In this document: positions 1 to 9,146 of the stretch, one piece after another | How positions within the stretch are numbered: position 1 is the stretch's first letter | Layout of the letters: every line of letters begins with the position of its first letter | From: Bugula neritina | Taxonomy: Eukaryota > Bryozoa > Gymnolaemata > Cheilostomatida > Bugulidae | Length of the DNA stretch: 64,000 nt | Reading direction: 5' to 3' | Assembly: GCA_964035545.1 (NCBI GenBank) | Contig: OZ037765.1 | Location: 28,818,004 to 28,882,003 of the forward strand | Position numbers and translations under genes: made by a program | Notes under the pieces: generated by a model | Seen by the model: the letters and a program-made list of their open reading frames with translations, nothing else | Database searches by the model: none | What the model was told of the DNA's origin: nothing

Positions 1-41
1 CTCCTAGACCCCTGTGAGCTGATTGGCTTGAAACAGGTTGT

Positions 42-581
42 TGTCACAAATTCTGAGTATACATATACCTATAGACTTACCGGGTTTTTCCTAATGATTA
101 TACACGAATGTTCATAAATATTCTAGATTGATCAAAGAGATGGGTCATTGTTCATTGTTATTTTCATTAGTCATGTTAACTACTGTCCAGCAATGTAAAC
201 AAGGTATTGCGCAATAATTGCGAAATAACCATGGAAATTCCAATGTTTTGTTTTGATTTTCTATAAATAGTATTGGTATGTGGGGAATGTTTTGTACTAG
301 AATCTTCTATACTGGAATGCTTGAGAATGTTCTAGAGTGTTTTGTTTACTATAAATACTGAGGCAGTTGTGTTTACGAATCAGTTCCTTTTTATAAGTTC
401 ATTCTCGGAGTTCATTTTTATACATTCATCTGTGCATATCTTACTAGAGAAATAAAGTACAATTATATTTACAACTCTATTTACTCACAACTGGATTAGC
501 AAGCTGTATGCTACTTGTCTCTATACTTCTGACTACCAGACTTTTCGAACTCGTCACACTGCTACCAACAGTTTTGTGACA
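42..581 (+). repeat. 5' LTR
   Basis: 540 bp, bounded by the 6-bp inverted repeat TGTCAC/GTGACA. Possible TATA boxes (TATAAA) are at 262-267 and 350-355, and a polyadenylation signal AATAAA is at 451-456, which suggests transcription starts near 380. The promoter assignment is inferred from motif order only. Confidence 0.95.
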
Positions 582-583
582 AT

Positions 584-600
584 TGGGGGCTGCTCCGGGA
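584..600 (+). other. Primer-binding site of the LTR element
   Basis: The 17 bases TGGGGGCTGCTCCGGGA start two bases after the 5' LTR. They resemble the tRNA-Pro-type primer site but differ at two central positions, so the primer tRNA is uncertain. Confidence 0.6.
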
Positions 601-677
601 AGTCTCAGTCGCACACAGGGGAGTTATTAGTTACAACGTGAGCATACACAGGATTAATTAACAGTTGTTGAGACATT

Positions 678-3600
678 ATGGCGTTGTTGGAGAGAGTGAC
701 ACAGATGGGTAAAGATCTTGGATTGGTGGAGGACAAGCTCATAGCTTTTGTTGAAAAGAACCTACCCATTGTTGCTGCACAAGAGGAAAAAGAAAAGGCA
801 CGAGAGGAAAAAGAAAAGGACCGAGAGGAAAAAGAAAAGGACCGAGAAGAGCGTAGATTAGAGCGTGAGGCGGAAAGGATCAAGCAAGAAAATGAGAAAG
901 CCATAATGGAGATGAAGATAAAAGCTGATCAGGAGGCAATGGCACTCAAGATAAAAGCTGACCAGGAGGCAGAAGAGAGAAGACAACAACATGAATTAGA
1001 TATGGAAAAGCTTAAAGCTAACACAAGTTTGGAGCACTCAAGACATGAGAGCACCAGGTTAGAAATAGCTAACAAACCAAAACCTAAAATACCATTCTTT
1101 GATGAGAAGGTTGATGAAATGGATAGCTATTTAGAGCGGTTCGAGTGGGTTGCCGAAGGATGTAACTGGGACGAGAGAGATTGGCCCTACCATCTCAGTC
1201 AGTACCTAAGGGGTACAGCAACAGAAGCTTACATCCGGTTGTCACCTACCGACCGTAGAGATTATAAAAAAGTCAAAGAAGCCTTGTTGGAGCGCTTTAA
1301 CTTGACTCAAGAGGGCTACAGAAAAAAGCTCAGAGAGGCAGAAGCTTACGAGGATGAAACTCCTGCCCAACTGTTCACTAGGATAGAAAGTTATGTGCAC
1401 AAGTGGGTGGAGCTTTCAGGGGGCATGGACATAGCCAAACTAGTGGCGACTGAACAATTTATATCATCATGCCCAGACGACCTAGCTGTGCATTTAAAGC
1501 AAAGTTCCTTCAACAGCAGTGAGGATATGTGTGATGCAGCGTCACTGTTCTTGCACGCTCGTGGAAGGAAACTAGCAAAGACTAAGAAAACTAATACAAA
1601 AAAGATGGAAAACACACCCGCCGGTAGCATGAATGCTGAACAAGGAAGTAAAAGCGATGGTGCATGCTTCATCTGCAAAGATAAGTCACACATTGCTCGT
1701 AACTGCCCACAGCAAGGGAAGAAGTACTGTTCACATTGCAAGATGAACAACCACAATACTTCACACTGCAGAAAGTATGGTGGAAGGTCAGTGCATGCTG
1801 CTGCTGCAATAGCAACTACTCAGAATAAGACCGTGGTCACAGATCCAGGAATTTCATCTAAAGTGGGAGGACCTTTGGAAATCACAGTTAATGGTAAAAA
1901 GTTTATCAACGCTGCTGTCTGCAAGAATGGACCTAAATTCGAAGATGGGGGTACAGCGATATTTGATGCGGAAGTTAATGGCCAACGAGCAACTGTAATG
2001 CGCGACACCGGCTGTGGTTGCATTGTAGTCAATGCAAAGTATGTGCAACCTCAACACTTAACTGGAGAATCAGTTTATCTGAATATGGCTGATGCAAGTG
2101 TTAGGGAGGCTCAGTGGGCACTTATCTCAGTGCGCTCACCCTTTTACAATGGTGTCGTCAAAGCTGCAGTAATGGACAAGACGATATGTGACCTGCTTAT
2201 TGGGAATGTGGATGGAGCGAGATCAGCTGACCAGCCACTGGAAAACTGGAAGGACTGCGCCGTAACCACAAGAGCTCAGGCTGTCAAGGAAAAGTCAGGA
2301 GACAAACCACTGAAGATTGATTCAAATACTAACCCATTAAGTATAGGGAAAGATGAAATAGCCAGACTGCAGAGGGATGACCCCACATTGGAGCGTTTCT
2401 TCGATGCAAAAGAAGTGAAGGAGAAAAAGGGATGCACCACTAGGTTTGTGGTGAGGAATAAGATTCTGTACCGTGAGTACACCGACTCGAAGTCTGTCAG
2501 TGTAAAACCTGTTAAACAACTCATGGTACCCAGTTCACTGAGGAAGGAAGTTCTACAGAAAGCTCATGACTGCATAATGAGCGGACACCTAGGAGTAAAG
2601 AAAACCACTGATAGAGTGCTTTCCAACTTCTTCTGGCCAGGACTAAACGGAGATGTCGTACGTTTCTGTCGGTCATGTGACATTTGCCAGAAGACGGTGA
2701 AAAAAGGTTCAGTCATGAAAGTTCCAGTACAGGAAACTCCACTAATTGACACCCCATTCAAGAGATGTGCAATAGACCTGATCGGACCAATTAACCCTCC
2801 AAGTGAGAAAGGACACCGCTACATCCTAACTTTAGTTGACTATGCTACAAGATATCCTGAAGCTACACCATTGAAGAACATTGACTCAGCTACTGTAGCT
2901 GAAGCGCTGCTTGACATATACAGTCGTGTTGGGATACCAGAGGAGGTGATAAGCGATCAAGGAACTCAATTCATCTCAGACTACATGAAAGAGTTTACCA
3001 GATTACTTGACATGCGGCAACTTCCTACCTCACCATACCATGCAATGGCCAATGGACTTGTGGAAAAGTTCAACGGAACCCTCAAGAGTATGTTAAAAAA
3101 GTTGTGTGCTAAAGAGCCAAGACAGTGGCATCGGTTCATCAATGCGGCTCTATTTGCATATAGAGAAGTCCCACAGGAATCAACAGGCTTCGCCCCATTC
3201 GAGTTACTCTATGGAAGAACTGTACGTGGACCAATGTACATCCTGCGACAACTTTGGACAAAAGAAGACACTGCCGATGAAGTCAAGACCTGCTATCAGC
3301 ATGTTTTTGAATTGAGAGAGCGTTTAGATGACATGATGGAGATGGCACTAGCTTCGCTAAAAGACAGTCAAAAAAGATACAAACACTATTTTGACAAGAA
3401 AGCTAAGCAGAGAGACTTCAAACCTGGTGACAAAGTGCTCATTCTTCTACCTACGGATGGAAATAAATTGCTGATGCATTGGCAAGGACCATTCAATATT
3501 GAGGGGAAAGTCAGACTGAATGACTACATTATCAACATTAGAGGCAAGAGGAGAACATACCATGCCAACATGCTGAAGAAATACTTTGAGCGGGAGACGC

Positions 3601-3827
3601 CTACCGACTCTATGACTGTTGGAGCCGTGATGACTTTAGATGCTGCTGGTACTGGAATTATTGATCATGATGAGGAAAGAGAAGAAGGCCAAGATGATTT
3701 GTTGGACCTGTACAGTAAGAAACAGCAGAGTGATGAGATGGGCTATGTATATACAGAACTTCAGAATCAAGGTGGAGTCAATCAGAGGAAAGGACAATGT
3801 TGGAGCCGATTATCCAAGCTGAATTGA
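678..3827 (+). CDS. Gag-protease-integrase polyprotein of the LTR element (1049 aa, no RT)
   Basis: One open frame. Residues about 35-130 are a highly charged coiled coil with repeated EEKEKDR units. A gag core follows (about 135-300), then two CX2CX4HX4C zinc knuckles, the first at about residue 330. An aspartic protease has DTG at about 443 and a later DLLIGN. The integrase has an HHCC zinc module (GHLGVKKT ... CRSCDIC), the DDE residues in AIDLIG, SDQGTQF and GLVEKFN, and a C-terminal WQGPF (GPY/F) module. Most animal Ty3/gypsy elements place RT and RNase H between protease and integrase; here that space holds only a short linker. The last 30 or so residues (after KKQQ near 3725) are RNase H sequence read in the wrong frame. 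Start chosen as the first ATG after the primer site. Confidence 0.93.
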   Translation: MALLERVTQMGKDLGLVEDKLIAFVEKNLPIVAAQEEKEKAREEKEKDREEKEKDREERRLEREAERIKQENEKAIMEMKIKADQEAMALKIKADQEAEERRQQHELDMEKLKANTSLEHSRHESTRLEIANKPKPKIPFFDEKVDEMDSYLERFEWVAEGCNWDERDWPYHLSQYLRGTATEAYIRLSPTDRRDYKKVKEALLERFNLTQEGYRKKLREAEAYEDETPAQLFTRIESYVHKWVELSGGMDIAKLVATEQFISSCPDDLAVHLKQSSFNSSEDMCDAASLFLHARGRKLAKTKKTNTKKMENTPAGSMNAEQGSKSDGACFICKDKSHIARNCPQQGKKYCSHCKMNNHNTSHCRKYGGRSVHAAAAIATTQNKTVVTDPGISSKVGGPLEITVNGKKFINAAVCKNGPKFEDGGTAIFDAEVNGQRATVMRDTGCGCIVVNAKYVQPQHLTGESVYLNMADASVREAQWALISVRSPFYNGVVKAAVMDKTICDLLIGNVDGARSADQPLENWKDCAVTTRAQAVKEKSGDKPLKIDSNTNPLSIGKDEIARLQRDDPTLERFFDAKEVKEKKGCTTRFVVRNKILYREYTDSKSVSVKPVKQLMVPSSLRKEVLQKAHDCIMSGHLGVKKTTDRVLSNFFWPGLNGDVVRFCRSCDICQKTVKKGSVMKVPVQETPLIDTPFKRCAIDLIGPINPPSEKGHRYILTLVDYATRYPEATPLKNIDSATVAEALLDIYSRVGIPEEVISDQGTQFISDYMKEFTRLLDMRQLPTSPYHAMANGLVEKFNGTLKSMLKKLCAKEPRQWHRFINAALFAYREVPQESTGFAPFELLYGRTVRGPMYILRQLWTKEDTADEVKTCYQHVFELRERLDDMMEMALASLKDSQKRYKHYFDKKAKQRDFKPGDKVLILLPTDGNKLLMHWQGPFNIEGKVRLNDYIINIRGKRRTYHANMLKKYFERETPTDSMTVGAVMTLDAAGTGIIDHDEEREEGQDDLLDLYSKKQQSDEMGYVYTELQNQGGVNQRKGQCWSRLSKLN
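3727..3822 (+). pseudogene. Out-of-frame C-terminal remnant of RNase H
   Basis: In the +1 frame relative to the polyprotein, this stretch reads RWAMYIQNF then IRGKDNVGADYPS and a stop. RW-A-x-x-x-Q-x-F and I-x-G-K-x-N-x-x-AD-x-x-S are the usual end of Ty3/gypsy RNase H. It begins right after the integrase tail, so the deletion breakpoint lies near 3720-3727 and removed all of RT and most of RNase H. Confidence 0.8.
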
Positions 3828-3874
3828 CTCAGAATTTTAAGTAGTAAGGAGAAATTATCAAGATAATTTCTCTT

Positions 3875-3885
3875 AGAATGGGGGG
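3875..3885 (+). other. Polypurine tract of the LTR element
   Basis: AGAATGGGGGG stands one base before the TG that opens the 3' LTR, the expected place for the plus-strand primer. Confidence 0.75.
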
Positions 3886-3886
3886 T

Positions 3887-4426
3887 TGTCACAAATTCTG
3901 AGTATACATATACCTATAGACTTACCGGGTTTTTCCTAATGATTATACACGAATGTTCATAAATATTCTAGATTGATCAAAGAGATGGGTCATTGTTCAT
4001 TGTTATTTTCATTAGTCATGTTAACTACTGTCCAGCAATGTAAACAAGGTATTGTGCAATAATTGCGAAATAACCATGGAAATTCCAATGTTTTGTTTTG
4101 ATTTTCTATAAATAGTATTGGTATGTGGGGAATGTTTTGTACTAGAATCTTCTATACTGGAATGCTTGAGAATGTTCTAGAGTGTTTTGTTTACTATAAA
4201 TACTGAGGCAGTTGTGTTTACGAATCAGTTCCTTTTTATAAGTTCATTCTCGGAGTTCATTTTTATACATTCATCTGTGCATATCTTACTAGAGAAATAA
4301 AGTACAATTATATTTACAACTCTATTTACTCACAACTGGATTAGCAAGCTGTATGCTACTTGTCTCTATACTTCTGACTACCAGACTTTTCGAACTCGTC
4401 ACACTGCTACCAACAGTTTTGTGACA
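3887..4426 (+). repeat. 3' LTR
   Basis: 540 bp, collinear with the 5' LTR and differing at one base found by eye (T at 4055 against C at 210). AATAAA at 4296-4301 would end the element's transcript. It points the same way as the host nurim gene. Confidence 0.95.
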
Positions 4427-4604
4427 GTTGTAATAAGCGTCACTATCTGTCAATAAATTTTATAGGCTGAGACAAGTAGCTCATAATACATTGTTACACA
4501 CTTGGTACATATAATTACATAACTTACATTATTCGTAGGAGTGATTTACATCTTTTTATTATTATTTCTTTATGACATAACGTTTTCTAATATATTTCTG
4601 GCAG

Positions 4605-7041
4605 GTTTACTATTATAAGATTGGCCTCAATTCACCGATGTTAGGAAAGTCTGATGGGCTGCGTAGACTTTATGGACACATGCGACACCCAGGGGCATGT
4701 GCCCTCACTGCCATGCTTCTTCTCCACCCTCATATGACACTCAGCAGACTCCTTCTTCTGCTAGCACTTAGTCTGTATACACTAACCAGGTAAATGGTTT
4801 CCTTGTCTGACTCAGTCTTTCTTGAATAAGAATTGTGAATATTGTCTCCGTACAATAGTTGTAAGTTCCCACGTAATGTTTGGTTAAGCAGCTAAATTGG
4901 AAGTGAGACCAGTTAAAAAGTATCATATTCTAAGTTTTTGCTGCAGGTTTAAAAATGAATTAGTATGCATTTACAATGGCAGCTATTTAGAAAAAGTTAT
5001 GTATATATAGAAGTTAATTGGTGCATGAAGTTAGCCAAGTAATAATATATGTAACAATATAGTCGAGTAATCATATTATAATTAGTGCACATTTTATTTC
5101 TGCTCAACCACTTATTTAATTATGCTTTAAATACCAGCTGAGTCTTTAATAAGTTTTATAAGGATTTGATTAATTAAATTAGTGAAGTGTATTTACCTGC
5201 TTTAGCTGCTACAATGCAATGTGACTTGAGTGGTATTTTATGTTTCATGTAGTGCTGTTGGGCAGCTTTTGTAAAATGTTGAATTATTGGATATAATGAG
5301 ATCATACAAAACATTATCTCTGCAGAAATATTATATTTGTTTTTATATCGCTGCGTTTCCAAGTTTGCAATAATCCATATGAGCATTCATTGCATAATGT
5401 GAAGTAATTGAAAGAAGTGAAGTGATTGTGAGAATACTTTACATGTAAAGTTTTATCAGGTTTACTGTTTACTCATCATAAGCATAATGGGAGAAAAAAG
5501 CCATACATGTAACTTTACTGAATATACTGAAATATTTCTTTTAAAATCTGGTTTTCTGGATAATATTATTTATTGCAAATCATGCAAAAGTTAAGCAGTT
5601 TATGTTGCAATAAATTACTTTAATGATCAATTAGAAATTTTGGAAATTATGAAATATTATATTGAACATTATATTCTCTTATCATTTATATACTACCAAT
5701 GCCCTTTCATCTCTCTCAAGTGTAATTCTGATAGTTGGTGAGAATTGACATGTTGCAAACCAACATCTGACTTGGTATCTGTAAATCATTAGTTATTGTT
5801 TGGTTTTAATGTGTGAACAGAGTGACTGAGTCAATAAGAAAATAGTCACCAACAGGAACTATTACATCTTCAAATTGAGGAAAATTATTTCACGAAGATA
5901 TCAGTTTTGCTTCTGTAATTTATTTTAATGATATTGGTATTGCTAGAAATCTGGAACTGTTTTATTTCGTATTGCAAAAGAATTTGTAATAAAAATTTTT
6001 GCATTTGATTTTAATCTAAGCTTTTCGGTATAAGTATTTAATACTTGTCATTGCCAAGAATGGTGTAGCTATATTATAAAGATACCTGCTATTTAAATTG
6101 ATTGCTTTAATATCACCTTTATCTATCAAAAGTCATCGTGTACAATGGATCAATGTGTGAAAAACTTGTTAAAATGCCTTTTGCAATGTGATTAATTATA
6201 TACTTTTAACACAACATCATGCTTCATTAGTCAATGCCTAGTGCTGTACAATAGACATGTGTGTGTAATATTTGTTATGCTCAATATATTTGTATCCCAG
6301 ACTTTAATTGCTCGCTGAACATACAATGGTACAAAGAATTTTCAACTTTCCTTTCAGCTTTCGGTGCAAGCAGCATAATTTCTCACCTACATGAAGCAGT
6401 GGGTTAAAATTTGGGGTGCTCATCATTTTTAGCTTTTATTATGACCATATTATTTTTATTGAGAGTTGTCTACCCAGAGAAAGTTTAACATTATATAAGG
6501 CTAGTTTGAATGTCGTTTCACCTTCAGGCGTATTTACTGCTATGGCTATCTTTAGAGAGTTTCAGCCGAGGGGGTTTGTTCATAGGTTGGAGCATGTACC
6601 ATGAAACTGCTCGGTTTATCATACATACAGCTTTAGTTAGGAAAGAAGCATGCTGTTTATTTATAGCATTCTATATAACAATTGGCTATTTTAATCTTTA
6701 GATAATTCTTGCATGTGATAAATTTATTAATATAAAGTATGATATCTATCTCTTATTTGGAATTTTCATCATAGTCTATTTTATTACTTTGAAATGTGAA
6801 AACTTCATATATATTCTATCTTTTGCTGGGATATCAGCTGTTGGGTTAACCTGTTTCATTGTATTTTTGCTTTCTTTTACATTTCTTCAGGTTTAAAGTA
6901 GATAAGGAAGATTACAGCTACATACGACAGCAAATGATTCACAAAAAGGATGAGATTGCTGACATGATAGCTTCTTCCCGGCAGCAAGAACAGCTCACAT
7001 TCACTGAAGTGTGGCACAAGTCATTTAGCTACGAACAATAA
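4605..7041 (+). CDS. NRM: Nurim homologue, last two coding exons (5' part outside window)
   Basis: Exons are 4605-4789 and 6891-7041, joined in phase 2, giving 111 residues. The first carries VYYYKIGL, an RRLYGHMRHP motif and a leucine-rich membrane segment (RLLLLLALSLYTL). The second carries a basic DKEDYSYIRQQ segment and a cytosolic tail ending SYEQ. Nurim is a multi-spanning inner nuclear membrane protein related to isoprenylcysteine methyltransferases. The VYY, LRHP, DRLLLA and QDLRYLRAQL elements at the C-terminus of vertebrate nurim align in the same order. The tail after the YIRQQ helix looks longer than in vertebrates. Upstream exons must lie left of the window, which places the LTR element in an intron. 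Identification rests on remembered family sequence. Confidence 0.85.
4790..6890 (+). other. Nurim last intron, no feature recognised
   Basis: 2.1 kb AT-rich intron with a GTAAAT donor and CTTCAG acceptor. Short open frames inside it show no family resemblance. Confidence 0.7.
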
Positions 7042-7101
7042 TTCTCCATAGCTTTAGTCATAGCAACTAAGCTGTTTGCATACTTTTGATAGAAGCATGA
7101 A

Positions 7102-7169
7102 TACTGAAATATATTAACTACTGAAATATAGTGAGTAGTGAAATATAATGACTATTGAAATCACTAATT
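7102..7169. repeat. 17-bp imperfect tandem repeat, 4 copies
   Basis: Units of the type TACTGAAATATATTAAC follow each other at 7102, 7119, 7136 and 7153 with increasing divergence. It lies in the probable nurim 3' UTR. Confidence 0.7.
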
Positions 7170-7716
7170 AGTGAAGTGCTATTACTACGATTTACTTCTG
7201 CAAAAACCACTGTAGGGCTGGGTCACCTTCCTATATATAAATTCTAGTGACTTTAGCCTGAAAACCTGCTTTAAAATGCATGATCAATGGTAAAGGTTAG
7301 CCACGCGCCCCATGATTTGCTTCTAGTGGTTTTCTACCTGACAAATGATCAAGCCCCATTAAGATTTTTTGATGAATTTAGATGTTATCTGTTGACTAGC
7401 AATAATAGGCTTAGCTTGTATCGACATTTCGTACATTTCATTGAATACTTCATTATTTTCTGTATTAATGTTGGGTATTTCCAATTTACAATATTTTTGA
7501 CGATGTAGCTTGTTTTCTAGAATTTTCTAGATATTTTTTATGATATGTTAATTATTTTGTGACTTGTGATAAAGAATCTCGTGTGATATATAAAATGCTC
7601 TATTGTTAGAATTATTACAGATTGCCTGTGTTGGTAAAACTATGAAAGCTTTATGTTGATTGCTGGAGTTTTATAATGATCGTCATGTCATTCATTTATT
7701 TGTATCTTTGCTATTT

Positions 7717-7722
7717 AATAAA
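7717..7722 (+). terminator. Possible nurim polyadenylation signal
   Basis: First AATAAA found downstream of the nurim stop codon, about 680 bases beyond it. Position only; no transcript evidence. Confidence 0.4.
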
Positions 7723-7872
7723 TCATATGTAAAAATATGGCTTACATCATGCATTTTTTTGTAAAACCATTTTTATTAGTTAGCAGTAAGTCATTTCTAA
7801 TGCATTAACATTATCATGCTTTTAAAAGTGTGTTTCATATAGAGAAAATGTCTTGAGACTTACAATATTTGC

Positions 7873-7890
7873 ATATATATATATATATAT
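7873..7890. repeat. AT dinucleotide microsatellite
   Basis: Nine AT units followed by an imperfect TTATAT tail. Confidence 0.9.
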
Positions 7891-9146
7891 TTATATTTAT
7901 ATCACTATGGTTGTATCAGGAAACAACACGTTGTAATCAAGGTCCACATGACCATTCTCAGCTCACTAGGAGATTCTGAAAAACTTATCCATGTTTACTT
8001 TGTTCAAGAATATCGCTCTTGGTGCCTAATTATCACACTTGCTTTGGTGTCCTTTTTAGATGTATTCCTTCTTGTAGAATTTGCAGCTTATATGATGATA
8101 AAAAATGTTTTTATGGTTTTCTAGCCATTCAAATGAGTTTTAAATTAGTCTTTGCTGCTCTTAGAGTTTAGTTTTTGCCCTGTTCAGTAGAAGGTAAAAT
8201 TTAAGTAGGTACTGAAAAATTTAAATATAATGGAACTTCATCAAATATATACAAAATGGAGATTGAGATATAATGCTCTCACTTCATGGCTCTGCAATGG
8301 CATTCAATGATTGAGCTATCTAACCAAGGTCGCAAAATGAAGCTGCTAGAATTTTGTAAGCCTTGTAACTCCTAGAATTACTGGAGCTTGAGTTTGCACA
8401 CATTTTGAATATGCTTTAGTGAAAAAATAACTTTTTTCTATTGCGATTTATAGCCTACAGCCCTACATGGTTTTTTGAGAGGGAATGTGTTAGTTGTAAC
8501 CTCATGGTCTACAGTTGTTAAAATCAGTTAATATAATATAAATTGATAAGTTTACAACTTCAGAATTATAACAGATGATATTTCATTTGTAATATACAAT
8601 ATTATTTTATTTACAAAATAATCCTAACTTTTTTGAGCTGGTAATTTATCTGCCCATTTTTGCATTAAAAGACAGACTAAAACATTAGTCATATCATACA
8701 AATAAATTCAAAATGTTTTGAATGTAGTTTTCTTACACAAAGCATTAGGAAACTTGGAAAATATAATTAAAGCCTTATTTTGGGATAAAATATTTCCTGG
8801 GATGCTTCGGTATTCTGGTTGCAATTATAGAACTTCAATGTAGAGCTGTTATTCACTAATGTAATGTCAACATTTCATTTGATAGTAGTTTCAAAATACA
8901 TTGGCTAGTATTGACTTGGCTATCTGATTGGCTGTAATGTATTGAAAGCTGCCAATAGGGCAGTCATTGTTATCAGTGTCACACTCAACCAGATTGCGCA
9001 ATAGTCACTCTAGAACCATATAGCCAACACACTGCTTGCTACTTCAGATGTGGCTTTGAGCTCGGTTCAATCGCATCATAAATGCAAATAAGTGCGTATT
9101 GTATTAAGATTATACAGTTTGCATAGGCTTTCTAGTATGTAAATAA
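7891..9146. other. Intergenic spacer between nurim and the ETS gene
   Basis: AT-rich. I see no open frame with family resemblance and no mobile-element ends. The ETS promoter should be in its right-hand part, but no TATA box can be assigned with confidence. Confidence 0.5.

Larger units (their letters stand above)
42..4426 (+). mobile_element. Young Ty3/gypsy-class LTR retrotransposon lacking reverse transcriptase, in a nurim intron
   Basis: Two 540-bp LTRs (42-581 and 3887-4426) begin TGTCAC and end GTGACA. They differ at one position that I could find (C at 210, T at 4055). The 5-bp target duplication GTTGT lies at 37-41 and 4427-4431. Between the LTRs are a primer-binding site, one gag-protease-integrase ORF and a purine tract, all on the plus strand. 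After the integrase there is no reverse transcriptase; a short out-of-frame end of RNase H follows directly. Integrase upstream of RNase H is the order known from Gmr1-like Ty3/gypsy elements, so this looks like such an element with an internal deletion. Near-identical LTRs imply recent insertion, probably with enzymes supplied by an intact relative. Confidence 0.95.

Noticed and set aside
605-3315. Several open frames antisense to, or in other frames of, the LTR polyprotein
   Set aside because: They are shadows of the polyprotein, with no domains of their own.
8270-8335. Minus-strand tRNA-like sequence (TAGCTCAATCATTGAA)
   Set aside because: Only an A-box-like stretch is present. No B box or cloverleaf pairing was found.
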